Assembly: GCF_000069785.1 (NCBI RefSeq) | Contig: NC_010530.1 | Span: 614,001-678,000 of the forward strand | DNA from: Cupriavidus taiwanensis LMG 19424 | Lineage (GTDB): Bacteria; Pseudomonadota; Gammaproteobacteria; Burkholderiales; Burkholderiaceae | Direction of reading: 5' to 3' | Length of the DNA: 64,000 nt | Part shown: positions 7,535-16,217 of the stretch, piece after piece | Position numbering within the stretch: position 1 is the stretch's first letter | How the letters are laid out: every line of letters starts with the position of its first letter | Notes under the pieces: model-generated | What the model was told of the DNA's origin: nothing | The model's input: the letters and a program-made list of their open reading frames with translations, nothing else | Databases searched by the model: none | Program-made: the position numbers and the translations under genes

Positions 7535-9013
7535 ATGACCACCAAAGAAGTACTTCCGATCTGCATCGCCGGCGAATGGCGCCTCGGCACGGGCGACCGC
7601 TACGGCACGCGCTACCCGGCGACCGGCGAGGTCGTCGCAGAACTGAATGCCGCCAGCCTGGCTGACGTGGAAGAGGCAGTGCAGGGCGCTCACCACGCCT
7701 TCCTGACCAGCGGCTGGGCCCAGCGCAAGCCGCACGAGCGCGCCGCCGTGCTGTATCGCGTGGCCGAACTGATCCGCGCACAGGCCGAGCCGCTGGCACA
7801 GCGCCAGCGCCTGGACAACGGCAAGCCCATCAGCGAAACACGCGCGCTGGTCGCCAGCGCCGCCGGCACCTTCCAGTTCTTTGCCGCCGCCTGCGAAACG
7901 CTGGAAGAAACCATCACGCCGCAGCGCGGCGACTGCCTGACCATGAGCGTCTACGAGCCGATGGGCGTGGTCGCGGCGATCACGCCGTGGAACTCGCCGA
8001 TCGCCAGCGAGGCGCAGAAGATGGCCCCTGCGCTCGCGGCCGGCAACGCCGTGGTGGTCAAGCCCGCCGAAGTGACGCCGCTGATGGCGCTGGAGCTGGC
8101 GCGCATCTGCGAGGAAGCCGGCGTGCCCAGGGGACTCATCAGCGTGTTGCCCGGCAAAGGCTCGGTGATCGGTGACGCCATCACCAAGCACCCGCTGGTG
8201 CGGCGCGTGTCGTTCACCGGCGGCACTACTACGGGCAAGCACATCGCGCATATCGCCGCCGACAAGATGATGCCGGTGTCGCTGGAGCTGGGCGGCAAGT
8301 CGCCGACCATGGTGTTCGACGACGCCGACCTGGACCATGCCGTCAATGGCGTGCTGTACGGCATCTTCAGCTCGTCGGGCGAATCGTGCATCGCCGGCTC
8401 GCGCCTGTTCGTGGCGCGTTCGCAGTACGAGGCCTTTATCGACCGGCTGGCGCACGGCGCGGCGCAGCTGCGCGTGGGCGACCCGGCCGACGAGCGCACG
8501 CAGATGGGACCGCTGATCACCGACCGCCACCGCGATTCGATCGAGTCGTATGTCGCCGCGGGCGTGGACGAAGGCGGCCAGCTGCGCACCGGCGGCGTGC
8601 GTCCCGACGTGGCCGGCCTGCCCAACGGCTACTTCTACACGCCCACCATCATCGAAGGCCTGGATAACCACGCCCGCATCTGCCAGGAAGAAATCTTCGG
8701 CCCGGTGCTGGTGGCGATCCCGTTCGACGACGAGGACGACCTGGTCGAACAGGCCAACGACAGCGTCTACGCGCTGGCCGCCGGCATCTGGACGCGCGAC
8801 TACAAGCGCGCGTGGCGCGTGGCCCGTGCCGTGCAGGCGGGCAACGTGTGGATCAACACCTACAAGCAGTTCTCGATTTCGACGCCGTTCGGCGGCTGGC
8901 GCGACAGCGGCCTTGGGCGCGAGAAGGGACGGCTGGGCATCCTGCAGTACATGGAGCAGAAGAGCGTGTACTGGGGCCTGAACGAACAACCGCTGCCGTG
9001 GGCCAACCACTGA
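7535..9013 (+). CDS. NAD(P)-dependent aldehyde dehydrogenase
   Basis: Aldehyde dehydrogenase of 492 residues, normal for the superfamily. ITPWNSP at 149-155, the cofactor region VVVKPAEVTP, GGTTTGK, catalytic Glu251 (ELGGKSP) and nucleophile Cys285 (SGESCIAGSR) are all present. The start at 7535 (MTTKEV) fits the family N-terminus; a longer frame from 7466 would run into the repeat. It likely oxidises the aldehyde produced by the TPP enzyme or by ring cleavage to an acid. The next gene begins 23 bases downstream. Confidence 0.93.
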   Translation: MTTKEVLPICIAGEWRLGTGDRYGTRYPATGEVVAELNAASLADVEEAVQGAHHAFLTSGWAQRKPHERAAVLYRVAELIRAQAEPLAQRQRLDNGKPISETRALVASAAGTFQFFAAACETLEETITPQRGDCLTMSVYEPMGVVAAITPWNSPIASEAQKMAPALAAGNAVVVKPAEVTPLMALELARICEEAGVPRGLISVLPGKGSVIGDAITKHPLVRRVSFTGGTTTGKHIAHIAADKMMPVSLELGGKSPTMVFDDADLDHAVNGVLYGIFSSSGESCIAGSRLFVARSQYEAFIDRLAHGAAQLRVGDPADERTQMGPLITDRHRDSIESYVAAGVDEGGQLRTGGVRPDVAGLPNGYFYTPTIIEGLDNHARICQEEIFGPVLVAIPFDDEDDLVEQANDSVYALAAGIWTRDYKRAWRVARAVQAGNVWINTYKQFSISTPFGGWRDSGLGREKGRLGILQYMEQKSVYWGLNEQPLPWANH

Positions 9014-9036
9014 ACCCGGCAGGCTGGAGAGACACA

Positions 9037-10011
9037 ATGATGAAGGTATTGGGAATCGACGAGATCGTGTACGGCGCGGATGACTTCGACGCCTGCCGCG
9101 GTTTCTTCACCGACTGGGGCCTGGCCATCAAGCGCGACGACGCGCAAGGGCTGGATTTCGAAACGCTGAACGGCTGCCGCGTGCTGGTGCGCCGCATCGA
9201 CGATCCGTCGCTGCCGCCGGCGATCGAGGCCGGACCGACGCTGCGCGAAGTGGTATGGGGCGTCGAATCGCAGGCATCGCTCGACCACCTCGCCGAAGCG
9301 CTCGCCGATGCGCCTGGCTTTGTGAAGCAGGGCGAAGGCGCCACGCTGCGCATCGGCTGCACCGACCCGAACGGCCTGGCGGTGCGCTTCCAGGTCACGC
9401 GCAAGCATGACGTGCAGGTCGACTGCGCGCTGATGAACACGTGGAACGACAAGCCGCGCCTGAACCAGCGCAGCCCGATTTACGACCACGCCACGCCGAT
9501 CGAAGTGGGCCATGTGGTGTTCTTCGTGAAAGACGTCAAAGCGACTGAGCAGTTCTATGTCGAGAAGTTCGGCTTCGTGCCGTCGGACCGCTATCCGGAC
9601 CGTGGCGCGTTCCTGCGCTGCACCGCGGACGGCGGCCACCACGATCTGTTCCTGCTGCAGCTGCCGGAACCGAAGAGCGGCCTGAACCATGTCGCCTTCA
9701 CCGTGCGCGACATCCATGAAGTGTTCGGCGGCGGCATGCATGTGTCACGCAAGGGCTGGGACACGCAGCTCGGCCCGGGCCGGCACCCGATCTCGTCGGC
9801 CTACTTCTGGTACTTCAAGAACCCGGCCGGCGGCCTGATCGAGTACTACGCCGACGAAGACCAGCTCGACGAGCACTGGGAGCCGCGCGCCTTCGAGCCG
9901 GGCCCGACCATGTTCGCCGAATGGGCGATCGAGGGCGGCATCGACGGCAACACCCGCCGCCAGAAGAACGCGGGCGGCCCGGCAGGCAAGTTCCTGACCG
10001 AGAAGCGGTAA
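9037..10011 (+). CDS. Two-domain VOC protein, extradiol-dioxygenase type
   Basis: A vicinal-oxygen-chelate protein of 324 residues with two glyoxalase-fold halves. The C-terminal half keeps the extradiol iron triad at expected places: His159 (VGHVVFF), His218 (LNHVAF) and Glu269 (GLIEYYAD). The N-terminal half has no ligands, as in two-domain type I extradiol enzymes. GGAG at 9026-9029 supports ATG 9037. The family includes ring-cleaving catechol 2,3-dioxygenases, so this is the best candidate for the ring-cleavage step of the cluster. Substrate unknown. Confidence 0.88.
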   Translation: MMKVLGIDEIVYGADDFDACRGFFTDWGLAIKRDDAQGLDFETLNGCRVLVRRIDDPSLPPAIEAGPTLREVVWGVESQASLDHLAEALADAPGFVKQGEGATLRIGCTDPNGLAVRFQVTRKHDVQVDCALMNTWNDKPRLNQRSPIYDHATPIEVGHVVFFVKDVKATEQFYVEKFGFVPSDRYPDRGAFLRCTADGGHHDLFLLQLPEPKSGLNHVAFTVRDIHEVFGGGMHVSRKGWDTQLGPGRHPISSAYFWYFKNPAGGLIEYYADEDQLDEHWEPRAFEPGPTMFAEWAIEGGIDGNTRRQKNAGGPAGKFLTEKR

Positions 10012-10020
10012 GCATAACCA

Positions 10021-10110
10021 CCGTCGCTCCCGTGAAGGCGGGAGCCCAGCGTCTTTGAAGCGCTGGCGAAAAGCAAAGTCACTGGGTTCCCGCCTGCGCG
10101 GGAACGACGA
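10021..10110. repeat. REP-like palindromic element
   Basis: Second copy of the element at 2435-2506. The outer arms CCGTCGCTCCCGTG...CGGGAACGACGA are inverted, with an inner segment around GTCTTTGAAGCGCTGG. It occupies nearly the whole gap between the VOC dioxygenase and the VanB-like reductase. The two copies differ mainly in the central spacer, as expected for dispersed BIME-type elements. Confidence 0.8.
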
Positions 10111-10125
10111 ACGAAGGAAGCAGCA

Positions 10126-11082
10126 ATGAGTGCCCACCAGTCCCTGACCCTGCGCGTCCAGGCCATGCGTTTTGAAGCGCGCGGCGTGGTCAGCATCGAA
10201 CTGCAAGATCCCGAAGGGAAGCCCCTGCCCGAGTACAGCCCGGGCGCCCATATCGACCTGCACCTGGGCAACGGCCTGGTGCGCAGCTACTCGCTGTGCG
10301 GCGCGCCGGAAACGCGCAACCGCTACACCGTGGGCGTGCTGCTGGACCGCGGCAGCCGCGGCGGCTCGCGCTACGTGCATGAGCAGCTGCGCGTGGGCGC
10401 CACGCTGACGGTGGGCGCGCCGCGCAACAACTTCGAACTGGACGAGAGCGCAGCGCACACCGTGCTGGTGGCCGGCGGCATCGGCGTCACGCCGATCGTC
10501 TGCATGGCGCGCCGGCTGGCGGAACTGGGCAGGTCGTTCACGCTGATCTACTGCGCGCGTTCGCGCGTGGAGGCGGCGTTCGTCGACACGCTGTCGGCCT
10601 ATGGCGACGCGGTGCGCTTCCACTTCGACGACGAAGCCGGCGCGCCGCCGGATCTGAACGCCATGCTCTGCGGACAGGACGCGCAGACGCACTTCTACTG
10701 CTGCGGCCCCGGCCCGATGCTGAACGCGTTCGAGGCCGCATGCGCGGCGCATGCCTACCCCAATGTCCATATCGAGCGCTTCGCCGCCGACCCGTCGACC
10801 GAGGCGGTGCAGGAAGGCGAGTACGTGGTGCAGCTGTCGCGCACCGGGTCGCTGGTCAAGGTGCCGTCGGGCAAGTCGCTGCTCGATGCGCTGCTCGATT
10901 CCGGCGTCGAGGTCGAATACAGCTGCCGCGAAGGTGTGTGCGGCTCGTGCGAGACCGCCGTGCTGGAAGGCTGCCCGGACCATCGCGACAGCGTGCTGAG
11001 CAACAGCGAGCGCGCCAGCAACAAGACCATGATGGTGTGCGTGTCCGGGTGCAAGGGCAGCAGACTGGTGCTGGATTTGTAA
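10126..11082 (+). CDS. VanB-like ferredoxin reductase of the Rieske system
   Basis: Class IA oxygenase reductase of 318 residues. An N-terminal flavin domain has RSYSL at 53-57 (FMN binding). A NAD-binding domain follows, with GGIGVTP at 117-123 and CGPGPM near 193-198. The C-terminal plant-type [2Fe-2S] ferredoxin has Cys267, Cys272, Cys275 and Cys305. This order (flavin, NAD, ferredoxin) is that of VanB/phthalate dioxygenase reductase. It should pass electrons from NAD(P)H to the Rieske oxygenase at 566-1627, although nine kilobases separate them. Confidence 0.93.
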   Translation: MSAHQSLTLRVQAMRFEARGVVSIELQDPEGKPLPEYSPGAHIDLHLGNGLVRSYSLCGAPETRNRYTVGVLLDRGSRGGSRYVHEQLRVGATLTVGAPRNNFELDESAAHTVLVAGGIGVTPIVCMARRLAELGRSFTLIYCARSRVEAAFVDTLSAYGDAVRFHFDDEAGAPPDLNAMLCGQDAQTHFYCCGPGPMLNAFEAACAAHAYPNVHIERFAADPSTEAVQEGEYVVQLSRTGSLVKVPSGKSLLDALLDSGVEVEYSCREGVCGSCETAVLEGCPDHRDSVLSNSERASNKTMMVCVSGCKGSRLVLDL

Positions 11083-11110
11083 TCCACAAACGTTCGATCC
11101 GCGCGTGTTT

Positions 11111-11282
11111 GCTCCCCTCTCCCGCGTGCGGGGGAGGGGCGGGGGAGAGGGGCAGAGCCGGCCGAAGCCAGCGCCGCTGTCAGGTCCCGATTTCCTCACA
11201 AAGGTCGCCGGGCAAGCCAGGCATCTGCCGCCTGCAAGCGCCTGCCCTCTCCCCCAACCCCTCTCCCGCAAGCGGGAGAGGG
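11111..11282. repeat. Paired inverted CCCCTCTCCCGC palindromes
   Basis: Same layout as 7323-7448: one unit at 11112-11154 and an inverted unit at about 11243-11282, separated by some 90 bases of unrelated sequence. It separates the reductase gene from the transporter gene. The repetition of the paired form suggests the pair, not the single palindrome, is the mobile or selected unit. Confidence 0.78.
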
Positions 11283-11316
11283 CAGCCATTCGAAAGACCC
11301 TACCCAAAAAATACCC

Positions 11317-12780
11317 GTGCTAACCCAGAGACAAGACGCAGCGTCCCCCGGCGCACCGGTGGCCGCCACCGCAGGTATCGTGACCACGGCCGACAGCGCC
11401 GGCCAGGGTGCAACGGCCGCTGCCCGCGGCGGCCCGGTCACGCGCGGCAATATCGTTGCCCGCATCGAGCGCATGCCGGGCAACGCCATGCATGTCCGCG
11501 CCCGGCTGCTGATCGGCCTGGCCACCTTCTTCGATGGCTTCGACGTGATTGCCATCGCCGCCACGTTGCCGCTGCTGATCGCACAGTGGTCTCTCACGCC
11601 GGGGCAGATCGGCTTCCTGATCGCGGCGCCCTCGGTCGGCCAGCTGGTCGGGGCGCTGCTGTTCCCGGGACTGGCCGAGCGCTTCGGCCGGCTTCGATCG
11701 ATCGGCTGGAGCGCGGGCATCATCGGCCTGATGAGCCTGGCCTGCGGCTTTGCGCCATCGTTCGAGATCTTCGCGCTGCTGCGCATCGTGCAGGGCCTGG
11801 GGCTGGGCGGCGAACTGCCAGTGGCCGCGACCTATATCAACGAGGTCACGCGCGCACATGGCCGCGGACGCTTCGTGCTGCTGTACGAGGTGGTGTTCCC
11901 GATCGGGCTGATGGTGTCCAACGGCATCGGCGCCTGGCTGGTGCCGCACTACGGCTGGGAGGTGATGTACTTCATCGGTGGCGTGCCGCTGGTGCTGTTC
12001 TTTATCCTGCGCAGGCTGATTCCGGAATCGCCGCGCTGGCTGGCGGAAAAAGGCCGGCTGGAAGAGGCGGACGCCGCGCTGCGCGCCTTCGAGGCGCGGG
12101 CGCGCACGCCGCTGCCGCCGCCGGCCGATGCCAGCGCCTACGAACGCATGGGCCAGCACCCGCGCCGGCGCGTGCGCGACCTCGTCAGCAAGGCCTATCT
12201 CGGCCGCACGCTGGCGGTATGGATGCTGTGGGCCACCTGCGGCTTTATCCAGTATGGGCTGTCGACCTGGCTGCCGACCGTCTACAAGACCGTCTACCAC
12301 GCGCCGCTGCAGCTCGCGCTGAACCTCGCCGCGGCGGCGTCGGTGCTGGGCGTGGTGGGCTCGCTGGTCTGCGCCATGATCGTCGACAAGGTCGGGCGCA
12401 AGCCGGTGATCAACGTGTCGTTCCTGCTGTGCGCGCTGTCGCTGGTGCTGGCGGGCGTGTTCCACGCCGCCAGCGTGTACGTGGTCGCGACCTTCTGCGC
12501 GCTGGCGATGGGCTTCCTCGCCAGCGGCTTTATCACCGCCTACGTCTACACGCCGGAGCTGTATCCGACCAGCGTGCGGGCCATGGGCTGCGGCCTCGGC
12601 GGCGCCTGGCTGAAGCTGGCGGCGATCTTCGCGCCGGGGCTGATGGCCAGCACCATCGGCAGCGGCGACCTGAGCTTCGCCTTCTTTGCGCTGTCGGTGG
12701 TGCCGGCGCTGGCGGCCGTCACCGTGCATTGCCTGGGCATCGAGACCAAGGGGCGGGTGCTGGAGGAGCTGGAGGTCTGA
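11317..12780 (+). CDS. MFS transporter, aromatic acid:H+ symporter (AAHS) type
   Basis: Membrane transporter of 487 residues with 12 predicted hydrophobic spans. Signatures are DGFDV in helix 1, the loop 2-3 region GLAERFGRLRS, and RLIPESPRWLAEKG before the central loop, typical of PcaK/BenK-like aromatic acid importers. The start is uncertain: GTG 11317 gives the full length and keeps the conserved NIVARIERMP lead-in, while ATG 11473 would begin after it. It probably imports the substrate of the upstream pathway. It converges on the binding-protein gene on the other strand. Confidence 0.9.
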   Translation: MLTQRQDAASPGAPVAATAGIVTTADSAGQGATAAARGGPVTRGNIVARIERMPGNAMHVRARLLIGLATFFDGFDVIAIAATLPLLIAQWSLTPGQIGFLIAAPSVGQLVGALLFPGLAERFGRLRSIGWSAGIIGLMSLACGFAPSFEIFALLRIVQGLGLGGELPVAATYINEVTRAHGRGRFVLLYEVVFPIGLMVSNGIGAWLVPHYGWEVMYFIGGVPLVLFFILRRLIPESPRWLAEKGRLEEADAALRAFEARARTPLPPPADASAYERMGQHPRRRVRDLVSKAYLGRTLAVWMLWATCGFIQYGLSTWLPTVYKTVYHAPLQLALNLAAAASVLGVVGSLVCAMIVDKVGRKPVINVSFLLCALSLVLAGVFHAASVYVVATFCALAMGFLASGFITAYVYTPELYPTSVRAMGCGLGGAWLKLAAIFAPGLMASTIGSGDLSFAFFALSVVPALAAVTVHCLGIETKGRVLEELEV

Positions 12781-12790
12781 GCGGGCACGT

Positions 12791-12822
12791 GCCCATGCGG
12801 CTTCCGTCAGGAGCGCATGGGC
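12791..12822. terminator. Inverted repeat between convergent genes
   Basis: A 9-bp stem GCCCATGCG / CGCATGGGC with a 14-base loop lies between the convergent transporter and binding-protein genes. There is no T-run on either side, so it may be a weak bidirectional terminator or only an mRNA-end hairpin. Confidence 0.4.
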
Positions 12823-12853
12823 AGTGCGGCTTGTGGCACCCCGATCGACGCCG

Positions 12854-14095
12854 TCAGGGCCGCAGCAGCGGACATTTCGACTTCGCTGCCGGCATGAAGG
12901 CCTGCTCGCCGGGCACCGTCGCCACCACCTTGTAGTAGTCCCACGGGTATTTGGATTCGGCCGGTGTCTTTACCTCGAACAGATACATGTCGTGGATCAT
13001 GCGGCCGTCCTCGCGGATGCGGCCGTTTTTCGCGAAGAAGTCGTTGATCGGCATCGACTTCATCTGCTTCATCACCGCCGCGGTCTCATCGGTGCCCGCC
13101 GCCTGCACCGCTTTCAGGTAGTGCATCACCGACGAATACGCGGCGGCCTGGCTCATATTGGGCATCTTCTTCAGCTTCTCGAAATAGCGGCGAGACCACG
13201 CGCGGGTGGCGTCGTTCATGTCCCAGTAGAAGCCTTCGGTCAGCAGCAGGCCGGCGGTGGTGTTCAGCCCGAGGGCGTGAATGTCGTTGACGTACAGCAG
13301 CAGCCCCGCCATGCGCTGGGCGTGATTGCGCGTGAGGCCGAATTCCGATGCCGCCTTGATCGCGTTGATGGCGTCGCCGCCCGCGTTGGCGAGTCCGACG
13401 ATCTGCGCCTTGCTGGCCTGCGCCTGCAGCAGGTACGAGGCAAAGTCGCTGGCGCCGATCGGGTGGCGCGCGGCCCCCACCACCTTGCCGCCGGTTTCGT
13501 TGATGACCGCGGTGGCGGAGTCCTGCAGCGTGTGCCCGAAGGCGTAGTCGGCGGTCAGGAAGAACCAGCTCTTGCCGCCGCGCTGCACCGTCGCGCGCGC
13601 GGTGGTGTTGGCAAGCGCGTAGGTGTCGTAGGCGTAGTGCACCGACACCGGCGTGCACAGGTCGTTGGTGATGCGCTCGGTGCCCGGTCCGGAAAACACC
13701 ACGATGCGGTTCTTCTGCTTCGCCACTTCCAGCACCGCCAGCGCCGGCGCCGAAGCGGCCACGTCGAGGATCGCGTCGACATTGCCGGTGTCGTACCACT
13801 CGCGCGCCTTGTTGGCGGCGATATCGGCCTTGTTCTGATGATCGACCACGACCAGCTCGATCTTCTTGCCCAGCACCTTGCCGCCGAAATCATCGATGGC
13901 CATCTGCGCCGCGGTGGCGCTGCCGCGGCCGGTGACGTCGGCGTACAGGCCGCTCATGTCGAGCAGCATGCCGAGCTTGACCACGTCATCGGAAATCGCG
14001 GCCCTGGGCTGGGCCTGCGCGGTGCCGCAGGCCAGCGCCGTGGCAAGCGCGAGCACGCCGGCGGCCCGGCGCCGGATCGAATGGCGAAGCGTCAT
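12854..14095 (-). CDS. Periplasmic ABC substrate-binding protein (Leu/Ile/Val type)
   Basis: A 413-residue periplasmic binding protein of the branched-chain amino acid/aromatic family. A signal peptide ending near ACGTAQAQ precedes VVKLGMLLDMSGLYADV, the usual start of the mature fold. AAGGAG lies 5 bases before ATG 14095. No permease or ATPase genes are in the window, so it is an orphan receptor that must share a transporter encoded elsewhere, or sense a ligand. The gap to the upstream marR-like gene (14096-14311) shows no gene. Confidence 0.9.
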   Translation of the reverse strand: MTLRHSIRRRAAGVLALATALACGTAQAQPRAAISDDVVKLGMLLDMSGLYADVTGRGSATAAQMAIDDFGGKVLGKKIELVVVDHQNKADIAANKAREWYDTGNVDAILDVAASAPALAVLEVAKQKNRIVVFSGPGTERITNDLCTPVSVHYAYDTYALANTTARATVQRGGKSWFFLTADYAFGHTLQDSATAVINETGGKVVGAARHPIGASDFASYLLQAQASKAQIVGLANAGGDAINAIKAASEFGLTRNHAQRMAGLLLYVNDIHALGLNTTAGLLLTEGFYWDMNDATRAWSRRYFEKLKKMPNMSQAAAYSSVMHYLKAVQAAGTDETAAVMKQMKSMPINDFFAKNGRIREDGRMIHDMYLFEVKTPAESKYPWDYYKVVATVPGEQAFMPAAKSKCPLLRP

Positions 14096-14311
14096 GGTGT
14101 CTCCTTCCCTGTGTAGTGATTTCTCATTCCGGTCAGGCCGTGCCGAACGGCGTCGCCCCGGTCTGGTCGCGCCGTTCGTCGCACGGGTCCGGTCTTCCTT
14201 GAAGGAAACCGGTAGCAGACGTTATAGGCGATCCGGCCGGTGCCGTCATGCCCGGGCGTGGAGAAGACTTGCGGGAGGAAAACAGGCCGCGCTCGCCGCG
14301 GCCCTTGCTGC

Positions 14312-14839
14312 TTATGCCTGCGCGCGCAACAGCTTGCGCAGTCCCTGGTACACCGCCTCGCGCTCCTGCGGCGATAGCTGCCGGATCACCTCGGCCTGGC
14401 CGCGCCGCGCCAGCGGCATTACCTGGTCGTGCAGCGCGGTGCCGGCCTCGGTGATGGCGCACAGCAGCTTCTTGCGCGGGGTATTGCCGGCGGAGGTCAG
14501 CTGCACCAGACCGCGATCCTCGAGCAGCCGCAGGGTGCGGCTGACCAGCGCTTTGTCCGAGGTCGACTGCGTCACCAGCTCGGCAAACGGCAGTGAGCGC
14601 GCATGCGCCAGCAGCGCCAGGATGCGCCATTCCGGCACGGTCAGGCCGAACTGTTCCGCATAGGGCTTGGTGACCGTGCTGCGCAGCGCGGTCACCAGCT
14701 GGCTCAGCATCGTGGTCAGGAAGTTGTCGACGGTCAGGCCGCTGCCGGCCTCGTCGAGGTCGGTCCACGGGCTGGCGTTGGCGGCGGGGGCAGGGGTGGG
14801 CGCGGGCGTGCCATGGGCGGGCGCGGCATCACGGGGCAT
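14312..14839 (-). CDS. MarR-family transcriptional regulator
   Basis: A 175-residue regulator with a Pro/Ala-rich N-terminal extension of about 25 residues followed by a MarR winged HTH (VPEWRILALLAHARSLPFAEL, then the recognition helix around DKALVSRTLRLLEDRGLV and a basic wing PRKKLL). It is divergent from the Bug receptor gene at 15161. The 321-base gap holds the palindrome at 14995-15010. AGAGGAA precedes ATG 14839. MarR proteins of this size usually repress a neighbouring aromatic catabolic operon and respond to its substrate. Confidence 0.92.
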   Translation of the reverse strand: MPRDAAPAHGTPAPTPAPAANASPWTDLDEAGSGLTVDNFLTTMLSQLVTALRSTVTKPYAEQFGLTVPEWRILALLAHARSLPFAELVTQSTSDKALVSRTLRLLEDRGLVQLTSAGNTPRKKLLCAITEAGTALHDQVMPLARRGQAEVIRQLSPQEREAVYQGLRKLLRAQA

Positions 14840-14994
14840 GCGTTCCTCTTGGTCTGGTCTGCCGGCCAGGATGCGTGGCCGGTTGGCGGGCAGATTGTCT
14901 CACAGGCGCTTGCCATTGCCGCCACCCTGTGGCGATCCGGATGAACGCAAATAAATTAGCAAGAAACAAGATCAGTCAATTAGTGGTTAACGTA

Positions 14995-15010
14995 AGTTGA
15001 GTCGTCAACT
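14995..15010 (+). promoter_or_regulatory. Perfect palindrome, candidate MarR operator
   Basis: AGTTGA-GTCG-TCAACT, a 6-bp inverted repeat with a 4-base spacer, sits in AT-rich DNA between the divergent MarR and Bug receptor genes. Its 16-bp size suits a MarR dimer. A -10-like hexamer (TACGAT, 15020-15025) follows. Assignment to MarR is inferred from position. Confidence 0.5.
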
Positions 15011-15050
15011 GATAGTACCTACGATAGATGCGTTCCTTTTGTGAACTTGC

Positions 15051-15066
15051 GTTTCATTGATAAAAC
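15051..15066 (+). promoter_or_regulatory. Candidate IclR operator of the Mo-hydroxylase cluster
   Basis: GTTTCATTGATAAAAC matches the 16-mer at 127-142 in 14 of 16 positions. It lies 94 bases before the Bug start codon. Further short matches (CAGTCAATT, ATAGT...ACCT) occur upstream of both copies in the same order, so the two promoter regions look related by descent or common selection. Confidence 0.5.
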
Positions 15067-15160
15067 AACCGAACAGAGTTGTACCCAAGCCACCCCTGTT
15101 TTCGCGATGTGCACAACCGCTGACTTCCGCGTCGCGAATGCGCCCCCACAGGAGCTGTAG

Positions 15161-16156
15161 ATGAGACAACAACGTCCCCGACGCGCCGCTGCCGTCGCTA
15201 TTGCCGCCATGGCCGTGCTGGGCACGAGCACGGGCAGCGTACGGGCTGCCGCCACGTATCCGGCCAAGACCGTGACCATGGTGGTGGCCTACCCGCCAGG
15301 CGGCGATAGCGACGCCATGGCCCGGCTTTATGCCGACAAGCTGTCGGCACGCCTGAAGCAGCCGGTCATCGTCGAAAACCGTCCCGGCGCCGGCGGCGTG
15401 GTGGGTGCCGCGTTCGTCAGCCGTGCGCCGGCCGACGGCTACACGCTGCTGTACACGCCGAACCCGTTCACGCTGGCGCCGATGGTGCTGAAGCTGGCGC
15501 CGTCGGCCAGCTATGACCCGCTGCACGGCTTTACGCCGGTGATCCAGACCGCGGTGCAGGCGGTGCTGCTGGTGGCCAACCCGCAGGCCGGCGTAAAGAC
15601 CGTGGGCGAGATGGTGGCCGCGGCCAGGAGCGGCAAGGCGCTGACCTATGGCAGCCCGGGCGCGGGGTCGCCGATGCATATCGCCGGCGAGATGCTGAAC
15701 CGCGCCGCTGGCGTGAAGATCCAGCATGTCCCCTACAAGGGCGTGGCCCCCGCGGTCAACGATGTGGTGGCGGGGCACGTGCCGCTTGCCTACGTCACGC
15801 TGGGCCCGGTGGCGCAATACATCAACACGGGCCGGCTGATCCCGCTGGCGATCACGGATGCCCGCCGCTCGCCGCTGCTGCCCAACGTGCCGACGCTGGC
15901 CGAACTCGGCTACAAGGACGTGGTGGTCGGCGCGTGGCACGGCGTGATGGCGCCCAAAGGCACGCCGCCCGAGATCGTCAGGACACTGAACCAGCAGCTC
16001 AACGAGGTGCTGCGCCTGCCCGACGTGGCCGACAAGATGGCCACCTTCGGCGCCATCCCCGTCGGCGGCGTGCCGGCCGCGCTGGAGAAGGTCAACGCGG
16101 CCGACTACGAGCGCCTGGGCAAGGTGGTCCGCGAGCTGGCGATCACCGCGGAATAA
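15161..16156 (+). CDS. Bug-type (TTT family) periplasmic binding protein
   Basis: A 331-residue extracytoplasmic receptor of the tripartite tricarboxylate transporter (Bug) family. A basic, hydrophobic signal peptide (to about VRAAA) is followed by YPAKTVTMVVAYPPGGDSD, the first signature, and PGAGGVVGA, the second. GGAG at 15151-15154 supports ATG 15161. No TctA/TctB membrane genes are nearby. As first gene before the molybdenum hydroxylase it probably binds the substrate of that pathway, an organic or aromatic acid. Confidence 0.93.
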   Translation: MRQQRPRRAAAVAIAAMAVLGTSTGSVRAAATYPAKTVTMVVAYPPGGDSDAMARLYADKLSARLKQPVIVENRPGAGGVVGAAFVSRAPADGYTLLYTPNPFTLAPMVLKLAPSASYDPLHGFTPVIQTAVQAVLLVANPQAGVKTVGEMVAAARSGKALTYGSPGAGSPMHIAGEMLNRAAGVKIQHVPYKGVAPAVNDVVAGHVPLAYVTLGPVAQYINTGRLIPLAITDARRSPLLPNVPTLAELGYKDVVVGAWHGVMAPKGTPPEIVRTLNQQLNEVLRLPDVADKMATFGAIPVGGVPAALEKVNAADYERLGKVVRELAITAE

Positions 16157-16217
16157 GCGGCGCCAGCGCATCGCAGTCCAGTGCCACGCCATGAATAACG
16201 ACAGACAGGAGGCCGGC

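Noticed and set aside
7323..11282. CRISPR array
   Set aside because: The repeats are palindromes in inverted pairs with no regular direct-repeat spacing and no cas genes. No CRISPR array was seen anywhere in the window.
12791..12822. Strong bidirectional intrinsic terminator
   Set aside because: The stem is good but no T-run flanks it, so it is listed only as a weak candidate.
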